A DNA stretch of 64,000 bases from Schistosoma mansoni (Eukaryota > Platyhelminthes > Trematoda > Strigeidida > Schistosomatidae): positions 26,928,963 through 26,992,962 of the forward strand of contig NC_031498.1 in NCBI RefSeq assembly GCF_000237925.1. The letters are read 5' to 3'. Below are positions 10,933 to 21,564 of this stretch, piece after piece; position 1 is the stretch's first letter; the number at the start of each line of letters is the position of its first letter. The notes beneath the pieces were generated by a model. It was not told the DNA's origin and made no database searches. It was given only the letters and a program-made list of their open reading frames with translations. The position numbers and the translations under genes are program-made.

Positions 10933-11695
10933 TACTCACTTACTTACGTCTGTTAACCCTTATGTAGAAGTATGGGCCATATACCAGCATTCTCCATCCA
11001 GCTCTGTCCTGGGCAATACTTTCCAGTTGCTATTGATCCTTTTCATGTCTGCTTCCACATCTTTGGTTTTCCTCTTTTCTGTTTCCCTTCAGGATTCCAA
11101 GTTAGCGCTTGCTTCGTGACATAGTTTGATGATTTCCTCAATGTATTTTCTACCCAATTCCATCACCTTTTCCTAATTTCCTGTTCAGATGGGAGTTGAT
11201 TTGTTCTCTCCCACAGTTGTTTGTTGCTTATGGCATCCGGACAACAGACATTGAGTATCATACGTAGATAATCGTCTAGAAGTGCTTGTACCTTTTTGAT
11301 GATGGTTGTGGTATTTCTCTAAGTTTCAGCTTCGTACAGTAGAACTGTGTTGAGGTTCGTATTGAAGATCGTGACTTCGATGTTGACTTGCAAACATTTG
11401 TTTTGAGTTCCATATGTTCTTCAATTGTAGGAATGCGGTATTTGCTTTATCAATCTCTGACGTTATGTCTGCATCAGATCCTCCTTGTTTATCGATAATG
11501 CTGTCCAGCCACGTACGCGAACTTTTCCACATATTCCAGAGTTTCTCCATCATGTGTGGTTAGGTTGGTGTTTTTTACCTGTAGCTCTTCTAGGGTTACT
11601 ACGGTCCGAAGACAGGGTAAAGAAGGGGAGTTGGGTATGGGGTCAGCAACCCTATCCGGTAAAAAACGACCTTGCTATAAAAACGCTTACCAGAA
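10933..11695 (-). mobile_element. RTE-clade LINE, 3' fragment with inverted 5' head
   Basis: Reading the minus strand, the tail (GTAAGTAAGTGAGT, base 10947 down to 10933) and the 3' coding end run from 10933 to 11578. Family words include EEKLWNMWKSSRT-type sequence, [23 protein letters not shown] and [22 protein letters not shown] remains. At 11579 the sequence switches to the element's 5' head on the opposite strand (CTGTAGCTCTTCTAGG ... AAAACGCTTACCAGAA, to 11695). The head is therefore inverted relative to the body and its outer end meets the body, as expected for twin priming. The coding part is broken in several places and is not functional. Confidence 0.85.
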
Positions 11696-12002
11696 TGGCA
11701 ACTGGAAATGATGCATACATTTGTCATGTTCTACACTGCACAACTGCGAGCCACTGACTAACTGACATTTGATTTTTGAAGTCGTCAAGAAGGAATTTAT
11801 TTGTGATTTATTTTGGAATTCTCTGTCTCTGATCAATGACCATTTTTTGTTAGATTAACCGGTTCAATACCTATTATATATACTCTTAATGCTCGTTGTT
11901 AACTCCGTAATGACTGAACTATATTGACGCTGATGAAATGTATGTTCTATTTATTTTGTGTACATTCTGTTGAAGAACAACAGTGATACAATTTAGATAA
12001 TT

Positions 12003-12265
12003 AAATTCACTTGGTTTTGTTTTTTTGAATCTTCCCATTGATGTTTATGACTGCAATTTATCAGTCTCTTATTGGAATATGTGCATACTGTGCGTATTGC
12101 CTCAATGGATGAGTGGATAACGTGATGGTGTATGAAGCGAAAGGTACTGAGTTCGAGTCCCAGAGTAAACATCAACTCTGAGATGCAGGTGAATCCAGCT
12201 AACGAGTCTCAAATAGGACGAAACGCGCGTCTTGGATTCCACTGCTAGCCACTATCCATCTTTGC
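12003..12265 (+). repeat. Family A (Sm-alpha-like) tRNA/hammerhead repeat, inverted composite
   Basis: An antisense spacer part (12003-12107: AATTCACTTGGTTTTG, CTTCCCATTGATGTTTATG, GTGCATACTGTGCGTATTG) is joined to a sense part. The sense part starts with a tRNA-like segment having A box TGGATGAGTGG and B box AGTTCGAGTCC, then the hammerhead and the usual end CTAGCCACTATCCATCTTTG. The orientation switch at about 12107 resembles inverted copies elsewhere in the window. Confidence 0.75.
12185..12245 (+). ncRNA. Hammerhead ribozyme relic in family A
   Basis: The order is stem I strand GCAGGTGAATCCAG, core CTAACGAG, stem II around GTCTCAAATAGGAC, GAAAC, the self-complementary stem III CGCGCG, the TC cleavage position, and return strand TTGGATTCCACTGC. 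The core should read CTGANGA; here the G is an A, so this copy is probably inactive. Confidence 0.7.
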
Positions 12266-12478
12266 TTAGATAATTAAAGTTGAATAAGAACTGTATTTAG
12301 GATATACATATTTTATGTGTTCTCATATTGGACATCAAGCAAACAAATGGAAGATTCAATGATTGAAGCTTGATAATGCACCGACTCAGTGAATAAATAA
12401 AGCGTTATGATTTTATGTCCGGCTTTTGTCACGTGAATTATCCACCAATTGGAGTACGACTTTTCCGATCTTAACACT

Positions 12479-12916
12479 GTGGCAAAAATAATGACGTTCT
12501 ACCGGTATGAGCAGTCTAGCGTCCTTATTGGTTCCTTGTCCGCTTACCCCTTCCAATTGAGTCTAAAACACCAAGTACAGCTTCTGTTATACGAATAATT
12601 TATTTCAAGCATACTCGGTTTATATACCAGACAGACAGACAGCATTACACCATAAAATAGAAAATAATATTTGTACAAGATCAAGTCAAATGTGGCTGTG
12701 AACGTGAGAGACAATAATCGATAAACTGAGTATAATTTAGGAACAGTAATTCGTATAATAATAAACTATAGGTCAAAATAAAGCTTATAATAAGATGAAT
12801 ATGAATATACACAATTTAATTACTCAATAGTTAAACAATAAGAATATATATAGAATGATATTCCATTAATAGGTCCCGGAAGTTACCCGTACTTATGTCT
12901 TCACTAGGATACAACA
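12479..12916 (-). mobile_element. LTR-like fossil, copy 1
   Basis: On the minus strand this begins TGTTGTATCC and ends GCCACA, so it has TG...CA ends. It contains a TATA-type promoter word (GTATATAAACC). It shares about 310 bases, in order and orientation, with 14050-14360. I treat it as an old LTR or solo LTR of an unassigned family; no internal genes are recognisable beside it. Confidence 0.45.
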
Positions 12917-13439
12917 TAAAATCACTCAGTTTTTACAAGTCATGTATGAATTACAAGAAGGTGATAGACATATCCACACATTTGTAAAAAATGAATGATT
13001 TACACATGAATACTTGACAAGAGTAAATATATTTGTGTTAGAATCACTACAAAGACTATACCCATTTATCTATTCAAAAGTCAAAATAAAACTCAAAAGG
13101 TGTCTTATCCTACAAATTGTTACGTACTAATAATATTAGAATGCAAAATTATTAAAATTGATGTTTCGATCTTTAAAAGTACTTGCACCATAATTACACA
13201 GTGATTAATGTATTGAAATGGTGAACTTAATGAGCGATTATATAATGATAATTAAATTTTATGACAGTCTACTTTTGTAGTGATTCAGAGAATAAATCAT
13301 ATTGACAATGTATTGACTTTTCGTTTTATTATATTTTGCACTTTTCTATATTATTCCTTGGTTTATCAAGGATAGTTAAAGATGAATTATAGTTACTGTG
13401 GATTATTAATCAAATATTAAAACGATTACATGGAGTTTG

Positions 13440-13610
13440 TATCATTTTAACAGTTGAATTCACGAGTCAATCTGAGCTGGACCACCATTGAAAACCTGAA
13501 AGTACTGAAAAGCCGTTTCATCCTAGTATGGGACTCTCCAGCAGTGCGCATCCATGATCCCACACATGGGACTCGAACCTGAGACCTGGGTTATACATAA
13601 CCTAGTTTAT
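13440..13610 (-). repeat. Family B repeat, old antisense fragment
   Basis: It reads, on the plus strand, TGGACCACCATTGAAAACC, AGCCGTTTCATCCTAGTAT, GGGACTC, CAGCAGTGCGCATCCATGAT, then an antisense B box GGACTCGAACC. This is the antisense HHR end and tRNA-like part of family B. The hammerhead core is changed (CTGGAGAG). Confidence 0.65.
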
Positions 13611-14049
13611 ACATCTCTAACTTTCAGACTGGCTAATATGAAGTAAACTTTTTTTGGGCATCAGAAATCTTTTTATGTCTGAAGATGTGTCTTAATGACT
13701 AGTGTCAACTAGTATGATACTTAGTCCCACCAGGAATTACCGAGGATTTCCTACTAACCACCTTTCTGATAGATTTTAATATAATAAATGATGGTGTAAT
13801 GTGACTAACAAAGATTAATTAATGGCCATTGTGCATGTAATTGTTCACTAATGATGTGTATATCTTTGTCTACATAAAACTAGTGTCCGGTTAGTAATTA
13901 TTCATATTATCATACATTAAAGTTCTGTGAAAACAAGTCAATAAGTTTTTAGTTTTATTTATCATCGAGTTTGTTATGACTTTGTATCCTATGACAACAA
14001 TTATTGATTTATAAACAAAACTGAAGTACACAAAATATGAATCATTATT

Positions 14050-14360
14050 CTCATACATACTGGGTTTATATACCAAACAAATTGACCATATCGTACCATA
14101 AAATAGAAAATAACATTTGTACAAGATTTAGCCAAATGTGGCTGTGAATAGGGGGAACAGTAATCAATAGACTGGGGATAACTCAAGAATGGTAAATCGT
14201 ATAATAATAGTCTACAGGTCAAAATAAAGCTTGTAATGAGAGGAACGCGAATATGAATAGTTTAGTTACTTAACAATTATACAATAGGAAATATACATAT
14301 CACATTGGTCCATATATAGTCCTCAGAGTTACCATTCATAATTCTCCACAGGATATAACA
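14050..14360 (-). mobile_element. LTR-like fossil, copy 2
   Basis: It matches the copy at 12479-12916 along about 310 bases (ACAAATGTTATTTTCTATT, ACATTTGGCTAAATCTTGT and GGTATATAAACCCAGTATG on the minus strand) and begins TGTTATATCC. It lacks the far end present in copy 1. The short minus-strand frames here (13891-14222) are chance frames within it. Confidence 0.45.
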
Positions 14361-14929
14361 TAACTATGATCTGTTTCGGTTAAATTACAATTTATATATT
14401 TTATATTAATAAGAAACGAGTGGATAAAAAGTGAATTTTTCTGAAACACATTTATGGCCCATTTGTCAGACATCAAACTGTTCTTATCTCTTGAAACATA
14501 TCCATTTTATAAAGGAAAGTCTAAAAAACAAATTAAAAAAAATTAGTAGTCTGTAATCAATTTTATGTAATCAATTTTCGAAATGATTCAGCATCGAATA
14601 GTGGCATGACAGGGAAAGACAAAGTTCATGAAATTTGAGTAGTATGTGGAGAATTCGAGGAAATTGTTCATTTTGGAATGATCAAAAAGTATTTTGCTCA
14701 TCATGAGATAATCGATGGTAGGTTTGATCAATGGTGAAGTCATAGTTAAGCACTCCTCGGAAGTCCTAAATAGGAACGGGATGAATGTTTTGTGCTCAGT
14801 GATTTTTAATGGCTATCTAGATGATCTTAATCCTTTATGAATACCGTCAGTAAAACATGATACAAACAAATTATCAACTGACACTGTCATTTAACTGGTA
14901 CTATAAATCATATTTTGTTTAGATGAGGA

Positions 14930-15255
14930 GGTGGTGGTTGGAGGTAGTTGATATAAAACCCTAAACTTAGGTTTTCTGGTGTTTCGTACTCGTCAGCTGT
15001 CTGAACAGCTCAGTGGTGACGTGTCTGACTCTGAAGCTGAGTGACAAGGGATCTAGTTCATCAGAGAGCATCAGGACCCTTAAGATGACGGGTAAACTTT
15101 TCTGATTGATATCAGACAGCGTCAATCCTACGTTCAGCGTTTTTAACCACCTCTTTATCGATCCACATAGTACAGTAGATGTTGAATCACTTAGACTGGC
15201 GGTCACGTTGCGACTTGATTGATAGAAGGACTTAACATACTACTCAGTGATCAAT
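14930..15255. repeat. Family C tRNA/hammerhead-like repeat, inverted copy
   Basis: The left part, read on the minus strand, gives CTGACGAGTACGAAAC, a minimal hammerhead-like core. It is followed on the plus strand by a tRNA-like segment with A box CAGCTCAGTGGTGACG and then GAGAGCATCAGGACCC. The family end runs CACTTAGACTGGCGGTCACG, GCGACTTGATTGATAG, CAGTGATCAATCAATT. The left and right parts therefore face opposite ways. Confidence 0.6.
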
Positions 15256-15639
15256 CAATTTCAGAACTATTTCTGTACACACTGAAATTTGTAAATTGTT
15301 GTAAGTTGTGATTGTTTATTTCACTAAAATCAGTGAGTTATAGATTAGAGTAATAAAGGATACTTATAATCATTTATTCCTCCTTTTATTGTTTTATTTA
15401 AAAATCAGGGAACATTTGAATTTGAGGGGTGTAAGGTTTTTTAAAATGATTAGTCAAGTGACAGAATCAAGTTTTTATTAATGACAACGAAGACAGTGTC
15501 AATCAACCACCCTACTATGATGTTCTCATTAAAAACTACTAAACTGTAGTTATAAAATACAGTGACTTTGTTTTAGAGGTCATGAGTTATTATTCTAAAT
15601 TAGTATTAGGTTAGTACTACATACAATGAAACTCGAACT

Positions 15640-15785
15640 CAGTGCATTTCACAGTTTCCACTTCTCTAGTGAATTCAGATGTGTATATCGATACCGGGAT
15701 GAAGGTCCATCCAGCTGACCCGCCCCAACTAGGACGAGAAGCTCGACATGGGTTTCGCTGATAGCGACAATCTATTTATTGCCAA
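15640..15785 (+). repeat. Family A repeat, worn sense fragment
   Basis: GGTCCATCCAGCTGACCC, then CAACTAGGACGAGAAGCTC follow the hammerhead order of family A but with several core changes. The preceding tRNA-like part is barely recognisable (AACTCGAACTCAGTGCATT lies in the other sense). Confidence 0.5.
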
Positions 15786-16439
15786 AAAATTGTAGTATGA
15801 TGGATATACCAGGGCAATCCGCACATAGTCCACGCATGCTGACATAGATTGATCAAAATTCAGTCATCATTATCAACAATCGGATAATTTAACTTACAAT
15901 AATAGTATTTTGACAGCTTTGTTCACGGAATTTATGACTTTTTAAATGGTAATCTTTCGTTTTTCTGCTTGGCGATGAATGACTGAAGATATCTGTGAAT
16001 AGTTTCACAGGAAGTTGTTGAATAAATATAGGTTTAGAGGAAACATGTTTCATTACACGATAATTTGAAATTTATCTGAACTTCGTGGGTTTATTCAAAC
16101 ATTTATTTTTGCATGCAAGTTATACTACCTATTAAATTCTGTAGTAGCTTATAAATTTAAAGAAATTATTACCTCCCACTTTCTCGAGGATTGATTTTTC
16201 TAGAAAAATTTTCGAAGGATATTCTTCGGACAAGTTGATTTCTGGGGTACGAGTAAAAAAGTTTAAAGATCTGGAACCGATAGAAGTAAAATCTGTGGAA
16301 GAACTTAGTATCGATTCGGATAACTAAAACTGCTACAGATGTTATTCTTATTTAATTGTTTGGAGAGAAGTATGTGACTTACCTAAGTTATTTTGATAAT
16401 TTCCACCATAAAATGATAGGCATTTATAAATAGTTATCT
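15786..16439. other. AT-rich intergenic sequence, nothing recognised
   Basis: No gene or repeat family could be supported. Confidence 0.4.
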
Positions 16440-16777
16440 GCACAAGGTACTCAACATCCGTTTTCTGGATATAATCAGCAACAACCTGCTATGACAGAGA
16501 ACAAATTAAGGAAAAGACTCTGGAGGTGGACAGGACATGCATTAAAGAAGTCATCAAACTACATCACGAAGCAAGCACTAACTTGGAATCCTGAAGGAAA
16601 AAGGATAAGAGGAAGACCGAGGAAAACATTGAGTCGGGATTCGGAAGCAGACATGAAAAGGATAAGTAGTACTTAGCAACAAGTGGAAAAGATTGTCCGG
16701 GACAGAATTGGTTGGAGAATTTTGGTGGGCAGCCTATGCTCCTCCACGAGGAGTGACAGGCGTAAGTAAGTAGGTAA
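16440..16777 (+). mobile_element. RTE-clade LINE, 5'-truncated 3' end
   Basis: The open part 16491-16676 encodes the element's C-terminal region: [48 protein letters not shown]. The frame is then lost, but the expected end (VGWRILVGSLCSSTRS-like) can be followed to GACAGGCGTAAGTAAGTAGG, the family 3' tail. This is a normal 5'-truncated insertion and is not functional. Confidence 0.88.
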
Positions 16778-17386
16778 TGAAAAGAAATCATCTGTAAAAA
16801 TTTCGGAAGCCACAAAGTAGTCGGTGAATATTTTGCTGAGATTTAAATCTTCTGAACGGGTAACTTTACTGACATTTTATGGAATCGAACCAAGAATCTT
16901 CAGTTCACATCGTTAGTGTCAATGAGGCAGTCAATCAAATTTTAGCGGTTCATGTTTAAAATGTATTTGGATCTGTGTAAATTGTTATTCAGAGGTTTGC
17001 CTGTTTATTTCACATATGCTTGAATCCTCATGTTACATTTTCTTACTATAAACATTTAGTGAAAATTACTTTGAATACAAATAAAAATCTGAATAAAACC
17101 ACAAAAGTTTATAATCTTAGGTGTTATGATCAATATATTGTAGAAATTCTTCATTTGCAGCAGTTTCGACACAACTCTGACCTCTTCATTTTCATTCGTT
17201 ATTTAATTTCTGTTCACAAATATCAATTTGATCTATCAAGCACTAATTGTAGTGGAACAAGGTTTTGAGTAGCATATAAATAGTATATTCAATCAACCTA
17301 TGTAATAAGATAGATAACAGGGATTATATGACACATTATTGACGTAGAATTTTGAGAAATAATGATGTTATTACTATGAGCTGATG
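16778..17386. other. AT-rich intergenic sequence, nothing recognised
   Basis: An 82-codon open frame at 17020-17268 has no recognisable domain and looks like chance in AT-rich DNA. Confidence 0.4.
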
Positions 17387-17520
17387 GATGTTTTCTAATT
17401 TAAAAGATATTGCCTACTTTAGTATATATATATATATATATATATATATCATCATCATCGATGTTTTCTAATTTAAAAGATATTGCCTACTTTAGTATAT
17501 ATATATATATATATATATAT

Positions 17521-17584
<64 letters not shown>
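17387..17584. repeat. Duplicated 73-base unit with (TA)n and (ATC)n microsatellites
   Basis: The unit GATGTTTTCTAATTTAAAAG ... TTTAGTATATA occurs at 17387 and again at 17460, each followed by a (TA)n run and ATC triplets. In the second copy the triplet run has grown to about 64 bases (17521-17584). Replication slippage or unequal exchange between the microsatellites is the simple explanation. Confidence 0.9.
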
Positions 17585-18849
17585 ATATCATTATTATTCT
17601 TGTGAAATCGTTTATTGAATTATCAGAACGTAAGTTTGTTTTAGTCAGGTGACTATATTGCAACAGTGAATATTTAAAAAAAATAAAAAAATTGGAAAAT
17701 CTTTGTCTGATTACTAGAAAATTAGGTTATTTGAGACGTTGCTATGGTGTTGCTATGATAAATGTTTTCAATCTATAATCTGAGCACTTATTTTAATACC
17801 TTATTTTGAAAATTCTAGCAACATACCATTTAGTCAAAAATGAAATTCACATATTGTGGATAGTGATCCTTTTTCAGAATGATTTATAGTATAAATGAAT
17901 CTAATTCTAAATATTTGGAGATCTAATATAACTATATTCGTCTACAATTAGCAATGCCCTATATTTGCTTACCATGAATACCGTCATAAGTTACTGGTTA
18001 AATGATGGAGTTTGTTTTGACTTGTAATGGATACGTACTCATAATAACTGATATGTTTTTTGATTAACCGATACAAGCTTATCTGATAAGCATACGATAA
18101 ATGAAACAAGCTATTTCTGTAATCTAATTATGGATAGAAATGTTTTAACAGTATCCTTGAAGTTCTGCCTCAGATCGTCGTTATTGTTTTCAGTAATTTT
18201 TAGCTGATAAGAGTCGGATGTAAGCAAGTTGATATTGATAAGAGAATAGGAAGAGTTGCATTTTGTAAAAGTATAGTATAGGCATGAACTAATCAGAATT
18301 GAGAAAACAATTTTTAGGATTTTGCGCAAAATTCAAAAACCCACGTAAAATGAGCAGTAGAAATACCTTTGAGTTGGTCTTAGAACGCTTAAAATAATAG
18401 TGAAGAACTATCTCCAGTTGTCATAGAGTCAAACAAAAGTACTAAACGTATCTAATAGTTAATTCTTTCTATATAAATTATATATAATGAGCAAATCTGC
18501 ACTATATGTAAATCCTAGCCCTTAATTCTGAAACAAACATTAACCCAATGAAACCAAATATTGTGGATGAATTAATCAGGTTTAAAATAGAGCCTCTTGT
18601 ATGTTTGCTCGAAGTTCATTCATCCATATTCTTACACAATATCTTTGCTTAATAGCTGTTGTCATAGCGAGGACCTTAACCCCAAAGATCTAGCTTTAAA
18701 TACTTGACCGTAACCAAGAAAGATGTGTGGACTCATGAGAGTTCGAAGAGATGGATATTCTAGAGCCATTAGGGCGGATTTATATTATCATTGCTTTATT
18801 TTCGATTTACAGATAGTCGTCAGTAGAGGTGTTTATTAGATTCATTAAT
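17585..18849. other. AT-rich intergenic sequence, nothing recognised
   Basis: No coding frame or repeat family could be supported. The last few hundred bases may belong to the Penelope-like element that follows, but I cannot read its sequence there. Confidence 0.4.
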
Positions 18850-19203
18850 TTTGATAATGCAATGAGAAGACTAAGTTTATCAGAATTATGTGATGTATTT
18901 GCGCAATACATAGGGAGGAGCAATCGTGATCTGCAATTAAGGGTGGCGGAATGCATACCCGAATGGCTGTAGGAAAAAGAATTCCAGTGATCAAATAAGA
19001 TCACAGGATAGACAGACATCTTCCTCCATCGCGAAATATTTGGTTGAAACTGGTCATAAAGTTGACGTCGAGTTAGCATTTGTAGTGTTGTACAAAAGCC
19101 TCCAAGGACGTATACCAAGGTTTATTGAAGCCTTAGCTATACGGAAACTGAAACCCCCTTTATGTGTTCAAAAGCAATTTGTTCTTACCCTTAACCTACC
19201 CTA
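18850..19203 (+). mobile_element. Penelope-like element, GIY-YIG endonuclease fragment
   Basis: The plus strand encodes DVFAQYIGRSNRDLQLRVAE followed by CIPEWL (18892-18969), the YIGR half of a GIY-YIG nuclease. A second stretch then has SSIAKYLVETGHKVD, EALAIRKLKPPLCVQKQF and LTLNLP (to 19203), the usual C-terminus of schistosome Penelope-like retroelements. The two stretches are interrupted by a stop and a frame change, so the gene is dead. No reverse transcriptase part is visible upstream, so this is a 5'-truncated copy. In intact elements this nuclease nicks the target and primes reverse transcription. Confidence 0.75.
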
Positions 19204-19940
19204 GTAATTCTGATTTATTATCCAGAGTGGTTATCACATTGTTTTTGTGTACATTATTTATTTTCTTTCTTTGTTACGGCTTAGTGTTATATCTCGAACT
19301 TAGATTTCCAGTATGTCGCGTAATACTTGAGCTTTCGAATGCTAGAACCCTCCCAAGTCGCAAAGTGAGAAGACAGAAGACTAGTAAGTAGGAATGTTAT
19401 TCCAAAAACCTCATATATTTATAGTTTTTGGCTGAAAATAAATAATCATTTCGGACAACCAATAGGCACATAAGAGGTCCTTCTTATTCATCCAATAGGG
19501 AAGATACACGTCGACTTCTAGAATGTTCCCCTAGCGGTGATTGGATGGAATGTCTTCGTCTCTTTCTGGGCTTCCTTGAGTTTGCCAACGAGCCATCCTA
19601 ACACTTACCTTTAACCTGTCTAGTTGACCTTTTAATTTTCATATAAAAGTGTCTTAACAAGTATATTATGTGTGATCAGATTGTTCGAAATGTAATACGA
19701 AAATATATCATATAATTCTTATAAACTTCATCTTCTCATTGCATCTCCATTAGTTAAACATTCTAATGTAGATACGTTTTTTGAGTTCATTTTCTCTTGA
19801 CTGATTTCTGAATTTTAGTGAAAGTATTAGACATATACTTTTCAATGGTCAATATGAAGTATTTCAACACAAATCACTTTTATTAGTGATACTTGAAATA
19901 CATTGAAATACATTTTTCGAAAACTACTATGTTTAATTTT
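19204..19940. other. Possible 3' flank of the Penelope-like element, then unassigned sequence
   Basis: No coding frame is convincing. 19390-19640 is a little less AT-rich and has two CCAAT words and one inverted (ACCAATAGG, TCCAATAGG, TGATTGGAT), which could be the element's untranslated end or an unrelated promoter-like relic. Confidence 0.3.
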
Positions 19941-20254
19941 TTTTCTGGTTAGCGTGGGAGACAACAAACCAGATTCCAGTGGAGGAAGAAATCGGGAAGA
20001 AGCGTTGGAAGTTGATAGGACACACATTGAGGAAAGCACCCAACTGCGTCACAAGACAATCCCTCACATGGAATTCTGAAAGGCCAAAGGAGAAGATGAA
20101 GACCAAAGAACACATTACACAGAGAAATGGAGACAGACATGAAAAGAATGATCAAAAATCGGAGAGAACTAGAAAGGAAGGCCCAGGACAGAGTGGGTTG
20201 GAGAATGCTGGTCGGCGGCCTATTCCCCATTGGGAGTAACGGGCGTAAGTAAAA
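19941..20254 (+). mobile_element. RTE-clade LINE, 3' end with a 14-base inverted-head remnant
   Basis: The body (19955-20254) encodes VEEEIGKKRWKLIGHTLRK, APNCVTRQSLTWNSE, then after a frame change [20 protein letters not shown], ending in AACGGGCGTAAGTAA. Just before it, 19941-19954 reads TTTTCTGGTTAGCG, the same bases that start the inverted 5' head in the copies at 38721, 48142 and elsewhere. It therefore looks like the same inverted layout with nearly all of the head lost. Confidence 0.85.
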
Positions 20255-20396
20255 GTGAACTATGTTTAGACCAAAATTTTAATCTTTGATACAAAGTTAC
20301 TGTATTTTATCATTAAAATGCACTACAATTTCTAATAAAAACATGCCTGATATCACAGTAGAATAGTAATGAACAAGAACATAGGTCGGGATAACC

Positions 20397-20650
20397 AATT
20401 GTATTTTAATACAAAGTTACAGAGTTCTTTCATCAAATGTGAAAACCATGTGTTCAATATTTCATTTGCAAATCCTCTATCAGTTGTCCCAAACTTCATC
20501 GTTCCTTCATTGTCATAAGAATTACTCCCTGTTCCCGTTCCTTTCGATTCGATCTTTCCAACCTTCTGGTGACATGTATTACATTTTAGATTAGAGTTAA
20601 TATACTACTTATGTCGACATAAGTAGCATACACCACAGAGTGATTAATTA
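20397..20650 (-). repeat. Family D2 repeat, copy 1
   Basis: Read on the minus strand, this shares an ordered series of words with 56920-57175: GGTGTATGCTACT, ATGTCGACA, AAGTAGTAT, CAGAAGGTT, GGAACGGGAACAGGGAGT, TGCAAATGAA, ACTTTGTATTAAAATACA. It includes the palindrome at 20605-20626. Class unknown. Confidence 0.5.
20605..20626. repeat. Perfect 22-base palindrome in family D2
   Basis: CTACTTATGTC pairs with GACATAAGTAG around the centre TCGA. The second D2 copy keeps an imperfect version at 56939-56967. Confidence 0.9.
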
Positions 20651-20859
20651 TTAAACTCCTTATCAAACTATTTTCAACATAACTAGTAATAACCTGAATC
20701 GATTACCGCATCATTTTAACTCAATCAATAAACTAGTTACATTTTCATTTTTCTATATAATAAAAAGTTAGATGATTTGTTTACAAATAAGTTATTTCTT
20801 ACTTGAATCCAAAATTCAGTTGTATTAATGAAATTACCAGACATAAAGTATCATATTAC

Positions 20860-21300
20860 GAGTGGGGATGGATGGTGGCTGGCAGTGGAATCAAGAGTAC
20901 GAGTTTCGTCCTATTTGGAACTCGTCACTTGGATGTACCTGCATCCCAGAGTTGATGTTTACTCTAGAACTCAAACCCAGCACCCTTACACTTCAAACAC
21001 CACCACGCTAATAACTCCAGATAGCCACTAACATGTACAATGGAGTGAAGTTTAATTCATTTTTGTTTTTGTTGTTTTAATCTTCCCATTGATGTTTAGG
21101 ACTTCAATTGATCAGTCTATTGTTGGTATATGTGCATCCTGTGTGGATTGCCTCGATATTGCCATCTCTGCTTATAATGCATGTCACTGAAGGCAATATC
21201 GAGGCCATCTCCACAAGGTGCATATATGCTAATATGAAACTTATTAATTGCAGTCCCAAACATCAATGGAAAGATTCAAACAACCAATACAAAAATAAAT
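20860..21300. repeat. Family A (Sm-alpha-like) repeat, antisense unit plus inverted spacer pair
   Basis: 20860-21010 is an antisense hammerhead and tRNA-like part (B box as TCAAACCCAG, usually TCGAACCC). 21050-21155 is an antisense spacer (AATCTTCCCATTGATGTT, TGTGCATCCTGTGTGGATTG). 21190-21300 is a spacer in sense (AGGCAATATCGAGGCC, AACATCAATGGAAAGATTC). The two spacers face each other across about 35 bases, so this locus is a long imperfect hairpin. Confidence 0.7.
20882..20942 (-). ncRNA. Hammerhead ribozyme relic in family A
   Basis: On the minus strand it runs GCAGGTACATCCAA, core GTGACGAG, stem II GTTCC...GGAC, GAAAC, then CTC where the GTC cleavage triplet should be, and TTGATTCCACTGC. 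The core and the cleavage site are both changed. Confidence 0.65.
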
Positions 21301-21460
21301 ATAACGTAAGACAGTTTATAAATCTCAGTGGTTACAGAAAAAGTACGTATTTGCAACAAATTTGAGTCATCGATTTATCATTAGCGGACAGTTAGTTTTA
21401 GTTGATCAATAATATTAAAGATTTAATGACGTAAGGATTTGTAGTGGATTAATATCAATT

Positions 21461-21564
21461 ACTTAATTACTTACGCCTGTTACGCCTTGTGGAGGAGCAT
21501 AGACCGCCCACCAGCATTCTCCATCCAACTCTGTTCTGGGCAATCCTTTCCAGTTCTTTCCATC
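21461..21564 (-). mobile_element. RTE-clade LINE, very short 3' end
   Basis: On the minus strand this holds only the last part, GGAAAGAACTGGAAAGGATT, then ACAGAGTTGGATGGAGAATG, to the tail AACAGGCGTAAGTAATTAAGT. It is a strongly 5'-truncated insertion. Confidence 0.85.

Noticed and set aside
10823-11757. Open frames on both strands (10823-11119, 11326-11553, 11485-11757)
   Set aside because: They are translations of the inverted-head LINE copy, mostly in the wrong frame or strand.
17410-17652. Open frame with long Ile/Tyr runs
   Set aside because: It is only the translation of the TA and ATC microsatellites.
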